DNA of 64,000 bases from Xylona heveae TC161 (lineage: Eukaryota; Ascomycota; Xylonomycetes; Xylonales; Xylonaceae): NCBI RefSeq assembly GCF_001619985.1, contig NW_017264202.1, positions 310,001 through 374,000 on the forward strand, given 5' to 3'. A model generated the notes under the pieces. That model did no database searches, was not told where the DNA came from, and was given only the letters and a program-made list of their open reading frames with translations. Shown one piece after another: positions 58,709 through 64,000 of this stretch. Position 1 is the first letter of the stretch. Each line of letters opens with the position of its first letter. The translations under genes and the position numbers were made by a program.

Positions 58709-59646
58709 TGCTGCGAATTGTTTGCCAACTTCTCCGTGCAAAGGCCTCTTGCAGCCCAAATAAGATATTGTAATTCTGACGATGCTTTTTGTTCTCTTTC
58801 CTGCAGATGGAAGAGTGAATCAGGCAAAAACAAGGAGACGCAAGATAATCGTGATTGGCGAAAGAAGTCATGGCTGCTGATTGCTGATATTGGCCGTTTT
58901 TCGCGGTCGCGAAAGATGGCGGGAAAACAATGAAGCCACAGAGAAACTAGGAGGCTGGAACAATAGTCCCCAGAAAAATAACCTCATCCTTATGACGAAG
59001 TCTAAAGTAGAATGGACGACAGCTATGACGGCAATCTGGTGATCTTAATCGATAGGGGGAGGGTGGGGGGCTAACATTCCTCGGTAGAAGCATGGGCAGA
59101 GCATTGGAATGCGGAGAGCGGGCCCACCCAAGTTGTTCTGCTTATCATACTGCCCTCAAACTCGATAACAGTGAAACTTCCATTCTGCATTCCTCGGAGT
59201 GGCGCAGATTGGCTGGCAGCGATTCGCAGTCTTTCCCCGGATTTCCCCCGGCCTCTAAACTTCTCTTCTGCTCGAAGCCCGTTCCAAAAATAGGCACCAC
59301 GTGCAGCATCTTTTGCGACCGCTCCGTTTCGAATTGTTTGCTTTGCAATCCAAGTCAAGTGATAGTCGGAATCTGCTATTGAATTGCTGATACGCTCCAT
59401 CTTTCGCTTTGGAACATCTCGATGATGAGCAGCTGAAGACCGGCCCTCCCGACGAACCCGAGCATAAACAAGGCCAGTACATTATGCAACTGTCCCTGAA
59501 AATGAGTTTGCTGTCCCCCTGAGCCGTTTCGGTTCATGTTTCATGCCTAGCGGGTTGTTTTGTATATTTTTTTGAAGAGTTTTCCATCCAATGGTATAAT
59601 AGTCGTGTAAGAACCGATAGTGTCTCCCTTGGGAGAGTAACTACAG
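58709..59646. other. spacer upstream of four-TM protein gene
   Basis: 938 bp hold the promoter of the four-TM gene and the 3' flank of the CorA-like gene. Short overlapping frames at 59071-59482 have no family motif. No gene seen. Confidence 0.5.
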
Positions 59647-62600
59647 TCACTGCGACTTTTGATGAACCCGAAGTGACCTCCTGGCGATCGATTGCCTCAG
59701 TAGAGGCCAGGTCCACAAACAAAAGAGAATAAAAAGTTGAGAGAGGCCCACAATCCGTACCTCCTGGAGAAGGGAATACACTATAAAAATCTCCAGAAGT
59801 GAGGTGCCGATAAAAATAACGAGGAGTGAAATCCAAAGAATTCGGCGAGTCTTCAATCGGCAGGCCCAATAAACTTTCCAGATGGCGAAAAAAATGAGAA
59901 GTATATCAGTGATAATCATCAGAAGGGCTCCAACAAAGGTGCTGCCGGGGATCGGTGGAAGTAATATAGGCACAAGAATATAACAGGTGAGCGCATAGAC
60001 AAACAAAAGGAAAGCGCAAATAATACGCCAATACGCGCGATGCTTTAGAATGTATTGCACAATATATCGGATGATGGCTCCCAAAATGAGCGGAACGACG
60101 ATTGAGCCGAATGCTAATGGCAGTGAAACAATGAAGAATGTATTCAGTGACCATATCTTGCCATCAGCTTTTTGCCCCTTTTTAGGCCTTTCTGTCCAGA
60201 CATTCATGCCGAGGAATGACTGCCCGGTTTTGTCAGCCTCTTTTGGGAATCGAACAATAAGGACTGTGATTCGCGCTTACCGTCATGAATGAAAGTGGAA
60301 CGTAGAGCGCGAGAAGTACTGTAATAATCATTGTACGACGATTTTGCAATAGATTTATGTGCTCATTTATCTGCTTGTCTATTAGTATGCCAATTGGCTG
60401 CTTTCTGGGAGAAAAAGCCACTTGCCATGGTACGAAGTCCGTCAAAACCGTTCACTCGCTTGCCCAGACCACGAAACTCGTCTTGAAGAAATTCGAGGTC
60501 CACCTTGAGATTGCAGGTATGCTTCATGTAGGAGTCTCTAGCATCCCAATCAGGAAGGCTCTGCCCGCACTCTTCCAGAAAACGCTGCACTTGGGATAGA
60601 CAGATGAGGCTATGCCCGAGGTCCTCAACTGCCTTGTTCAGACAGTCGTTCAAGTGAGCAAGGAACTGGACTTTGCTTCCAGAAGGCCTCGCTCTACCAT
60701 CATAAAGCTATTCACTCGAATTAATGGCTTTGACCTGGATCGAGCTTGACACACGGTGATACTCATATACTCACCAGCTGGTTGCATTGCTCAATGGCCC
60801 CTTCCAAGAACCGAGTCGTATCAGAGAGCATATGATCAAAGACAACAAATGTTGTCGTGAGAATTTCATCTTCCACTAGGAATTGGTTTTGAACCTTGTC
60901 GCTTCGAATTTGTAGCCTGGATTCTCGAAGTCTGCGTAGCTGATGGGAGTCTTCCACCAAGAGAATCATGCGTCGAGCATTGTAACTGTGCGTCGGAAGC
61001 ACATGTACTTGAACATATCTATCGCGCGGAGGCTTGCGAAAAGGTTGCCATACATAGACGTCAAAATCCATGGTATACTTGGGGCACTTGGCTTGCCAGC
61101 GTAGCGTAAAAGAGGTCCCATCCAAATGGCTAAGATCAAACGGGGGCGGAGGCGGACCTAAGACCAGGTCAATGGAAGAGTTCGTGGTAAATCAATAGAG
61201 TTTCTGCAGCCGTATATCATCATTCTTTCACTTCCCAATCGAGTAAGTGATGGCATAAATAGAAAATTTCCTTCTAGGTACAGTGGCTGGTGTATGTGCA
61301 GATCTTGGTAGACGCGGGCATAAGGGGGCATACCAGCAGAAGGAAGCCTAACGGACACACTTTCAGAAGTGTTGACTTCGAGCAAACGGCGGAACGCGTC
61401 CTCCTCAAGGTCCCACTCTAGAGAGACAGTGTGAATAAGGGCGCGCCGAGGTGCGCCGAACAATCGGCCAATCTGAGCCTTTGTTGATGCTTTAGCTTTT
61501 TGCATGAAGGAGAACATTTCTTCGACGCAGTCGCTCTTCGTCGCCAGGATGCTGCCATGAAGACTTTAGCGTTTTCATCTTTTGATCAAGCTGAACAACG
61601 AAATAGAAGAAACAGCATTCAATGGAACCACGCACCAGAGTTGCAAAGAGCAATTGCATTTTTGCGTTTGTAGCAAAGAACGTAAGCGACATAAATTCTG
61701 GGAGAAGCTCTCCTTTGGAAGAAACGCGGAAGCGTCTTCGCTGTCTGTAGGATAAATAAAGCAGAGCAACGTCAGCCGAGATCGTGGATTTGTTGACAAA
61801 GAAAACGGCCACAAAAAGACAAATCGCGTCATGAGAGCAAGGTCAAGCCCCCCCCAAAAAAATACATACTCTTGGATCGGCCTTTCTTTCGTCGCCCTTT
61901 CTCAGGACCCAATGATTTTCTATCTACGGCTTGATTTTCTGGATCTGAGACAGGTGCCACAACTGGGGGAGCGAACGTTTCCACCCATATCAACGAGTCG
62001 AAGATCTTGCCAGAAGGTCGCTCCCGGAACTGTGAATAGTCCCGAAGAAATGACAAGATATCTCCAACTGTCAGAGCTTCCTTGATCAGATCCGACTCCA
62101 ACTCATCACACTGATGCTGGCGCCTTAGTTCTCGAGGGAGCTTTCGTCGGAGATCATCACGGTGTTCATCTGATATATACGAGAGAGACGGAGCAGAGGA
62201 TTTAGCACCATGCTCGTGGCTCGAAGAATCATCGAAACGAGCTTGTGAGGGCCTCGTACGATGGCCATGCGGAAGTTCTTCAAGTTCCATTGACTGACCA
62301 GAGGCAACTGCTGTAGAGGAAGCCTTAGACTGCTTTGGGAGGCGCGAGAGTGACGGGAACTTATGGTGATGATGTCCCCGTCCGGCATACTCAGGATTTT
62401 GCTTTGTGGAAGCAGTGTGCCCCCGTAGTTCTGACAGTCTCGAAGCTGGGATTGGGCGTATGGGGCTTGCAGTGTCTCTGTGGCTCAATAGAGGGAGCCC
62501 TGATGATGATCGGAGAAGGCCAGGAGATGGTGAGTTGCAGCTGGAATTGTCATTCTCGCTGGATTGGGAATATTGTCTATAGGGGTATGAAGGCGACTGG

Positions 62601-62809
62601 CTGTCGGAATCAAGCGGGCTTCCAGGTTGCCACGACGCAAATTGTGCAAAGCTGGACTCCCGCGACAACGTACGCATTGGATGGGCCGGCGTCGGATCCA
62701 ATCCGATCATCTCTTCTTCCGACTGTAATTGGCCAGGAGATCGGCTTTGTACCTGCGAAGGCGGTTGACAAGAAGCGTCTATGATACCCAGAGGGTTTTT
62801 TGGGTTCAT
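59647..62809 (-). CDS. CorA-like divalent cation transporter with extra C-terminal TMs
   Basis: Exons are 62809-61870, 61744-61636, 61551-61232, 61157-60775, 60707-60426, 60370-60281 and 60219-59647, giving 898 residues with all phases consistent. Intron 5 seems to be GC-AG (ATG/GCAAGT). The first 310 residues are Ser/Pro/His-rich and cytosolic. The middle is a CorA-type alpha/beta and helical domain, including VFDHMLSDTTRFLEGAIEQ and DLEFLQDEFRGLGKRV. Then comes INLLQNRRTMIITVLLALYVPLSFMTSFLGMNVWTE, which contains the hallmark GMN (712-714) after the pore helix, shown here only to place it. CorA/Mrs2-type proteins move Mg2+ or similar metals as pentamers. Normally one helix follows GMN. Here about five hydrophobic segments follow (near 736, 773, 803, 835 and 867), which is unusual. 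Confidence 0.85.
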
Positions 62810-63925
62810 TTTGATGCTTGATTTTGGCTTCTGGTGCTCAAAAATTGCTTCCCGTTATATGGTCCGTAACACTTCTGCCAGTTGTGCCCCAAAAGAGATG
62901 GCTTTAGAAAAGCAGATTTGGGTTGTTCAAAAGACTGAAACAAAAGTAGGCACAACTGAGCTAAGCAGAAGAAAGACAGAGGCAGACAAAAATCGTCAAA
63001 GGTCTATAAAGCAAAAGAATTGTCATCTGATCCTTCAGTCTCCAGACCCAGCTCCCAGCGGCGTGCCGTCACTGTGATTTTTAGGCGGAAATGAAGAATT
63101 CCGGGGATAAACAGAGCGATCTAGTGTACCAAATCGAGACCGCCATTAAATTTCCGGATGCCCTTCTACCGACTCGAATGGTGCCAGATTGATGCCATGA
63201 TCACTATGATGGAGATTGAACATATGCTGCCAGGTATTTGCTTTCCGGTGCGATTGGCAGTGAAACTTTCGTTATCAATACGTAGTGGGGGTTGACCTTG
63301 CGGCACAGGGCACCGCCAATCCGGCTCGCGTACTGGTTAGTTCAGCAACGAAGCGTCCTTTTCCCACTGCGCCCTACCAGTAACATCGCCAAGACTCGTG
63401 CTCGGGCTCTAAGCCACCCCGTTCCTGTTTCGTTACAACCCAAGTTTGTTACCGCTACGCAATAGTTTTTGCTGTTTAGAGTCGACAGATTTTGCGGGCA
63501 ATGTAGTTTCAATTTCAGTTTCGATTACAGTTATGAGTGTATAAACGAACAAGACTCTCTGCTGTTCGAATGTTGTTGCTTACTGTGTTGCCTGAGAAAA
63601 TGGTGGCAAAATTGGGACCACATTTGCAATTCTGATTGTATCAAGTGATAAGAAAAAGAGAGATCAGATCAAACTATATCTTGATTCTGATATCAACTTC
63701 GAAAGGCAGATATTCAGTGATTCAACAAAGTGTGAGAAGAAGAAACTTGGCCAAAGGGGATATTTGCTGCTAGTGCGGACAGGAGCCGCAGTACGCATAA
63801 GAAGGAAAAGAGACAAAATAGTGAAAAGGCAAACGATTGCCGAGAGAAGGAAAAAAACAAAATGGAAAATGCAAGATCCATCCATCATTATTCCATCGTG
63901 ACTCATCATGATTCTTGTCCATGAT
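62810..63925. other. spacer upstream of CorA-like gene
   Basis: 1.1 kb with the promoter of the CorA-like gene at its left end. No supported frame, RNA fold or repeat. Confidence 0.5.
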
Positions 63926-64000
63926 TTATTTGGAAAGGGCTGGGACAGGGGGGACCCCTTGAGCGTCGTCGTCGTCGTCATCAGCATCATCCTCATCCAT
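63926..64000 (-). CDS. C-terminus of a gene cut by the window edge (partial)
   Basis: Reading leftward from the right edge, an open frame gives MDEDDADDDDDAQGVPPVP, then ALSK and a TAA stop at 63928-63926. The acidic run followed by a short proline-valine end looks like the C-terminal tail of a protein whose body lies beyond 64000. The first Met is simply the edge codon and need not be a start. A chance reading of a GTC/CAT-rich repeat is the alternative. Confidence 0.35.
   Translation of the reverse strand: MDEDDADDDDDDAQGVPPVPALSK

Overview
The window is nuclear DNA from a filamentous ascomycete (Pezizomycotina). Genes carry many short introns of about 48-90 nt with GT(A/G)NGT donors, CTNAC-like branch sites and YAG acceptors. 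Intergenic spacers are about 0.4-1 kb, and the gene set is typical of this group (URC4/DUF1688, a SEN2-type tRNA endonuclease subunit, a GH18 chitinase beside a LysM protein). A eurotiomycete is my best guess, but nothing here proves the class. No organelle, bacterial or CRISPR signal was seen. Exon limits below were worked out by hand from splice motifs, reading phase and family conservation.

Layout. 1-4648 is gene-empty. 4649-21143 is a dense housekeeping stretch: SEN2 (-) diverging from an AIM25-like scramblase (+), UBC7 (+), SPO11 (-) diverging from lanosterol synthase ERG7 (+), SGT1 (+), a beta-carbonic anhydrase (+) and an unknown 320-residue protein (+). 21797-33401 is the accessory part. 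It holds a roughly 19-20-exon secreted GH18 chitinase (-), a divergent secreted four-LysM protein (+), a decayed kinase-like gene, a tRNA-Leu(CAG) and an unrecognised 473-residue protein with a Gly/Pro-bearing hydrophobic hairpin. 34149-48757 returns to conserved genes: an auxilin/SWA2-like UBA-TPR-J protein (-), URC4 (+), a vacuolar PQ-loop transporter (+), a YAR1-like ankyrin protein (-) and a WW-domain protein (-). 49783-54712 holds a small hydrophilic protein with stress-type promoter motifs and two short-chain dehydrogenases (all +). 55637-62809 holds a four-TM protein with a long low-complexity, His-rich tail (-) and a CorA-like transporter with extra C-terminal membrane segments (-). 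The last bases are probably the acidic C-terminus of a further minus-strand gene.

How they may work together. Most genes are unrelated neighbours. The exception is the chitinase/LysM pair, which shares one 968-bp promoter region. That arrangement is known for subgroup-C ('killer toxin-like') chitinases and points to joint work on chitin of the fungus itself or of a competitor. The 473-residue protein nearby is the least explained intact gene in the window. The CorA-like transporter and the His-rich membrane protein are adjacent and co-oriented, so a shared role with divalent metals is possible but unproven.
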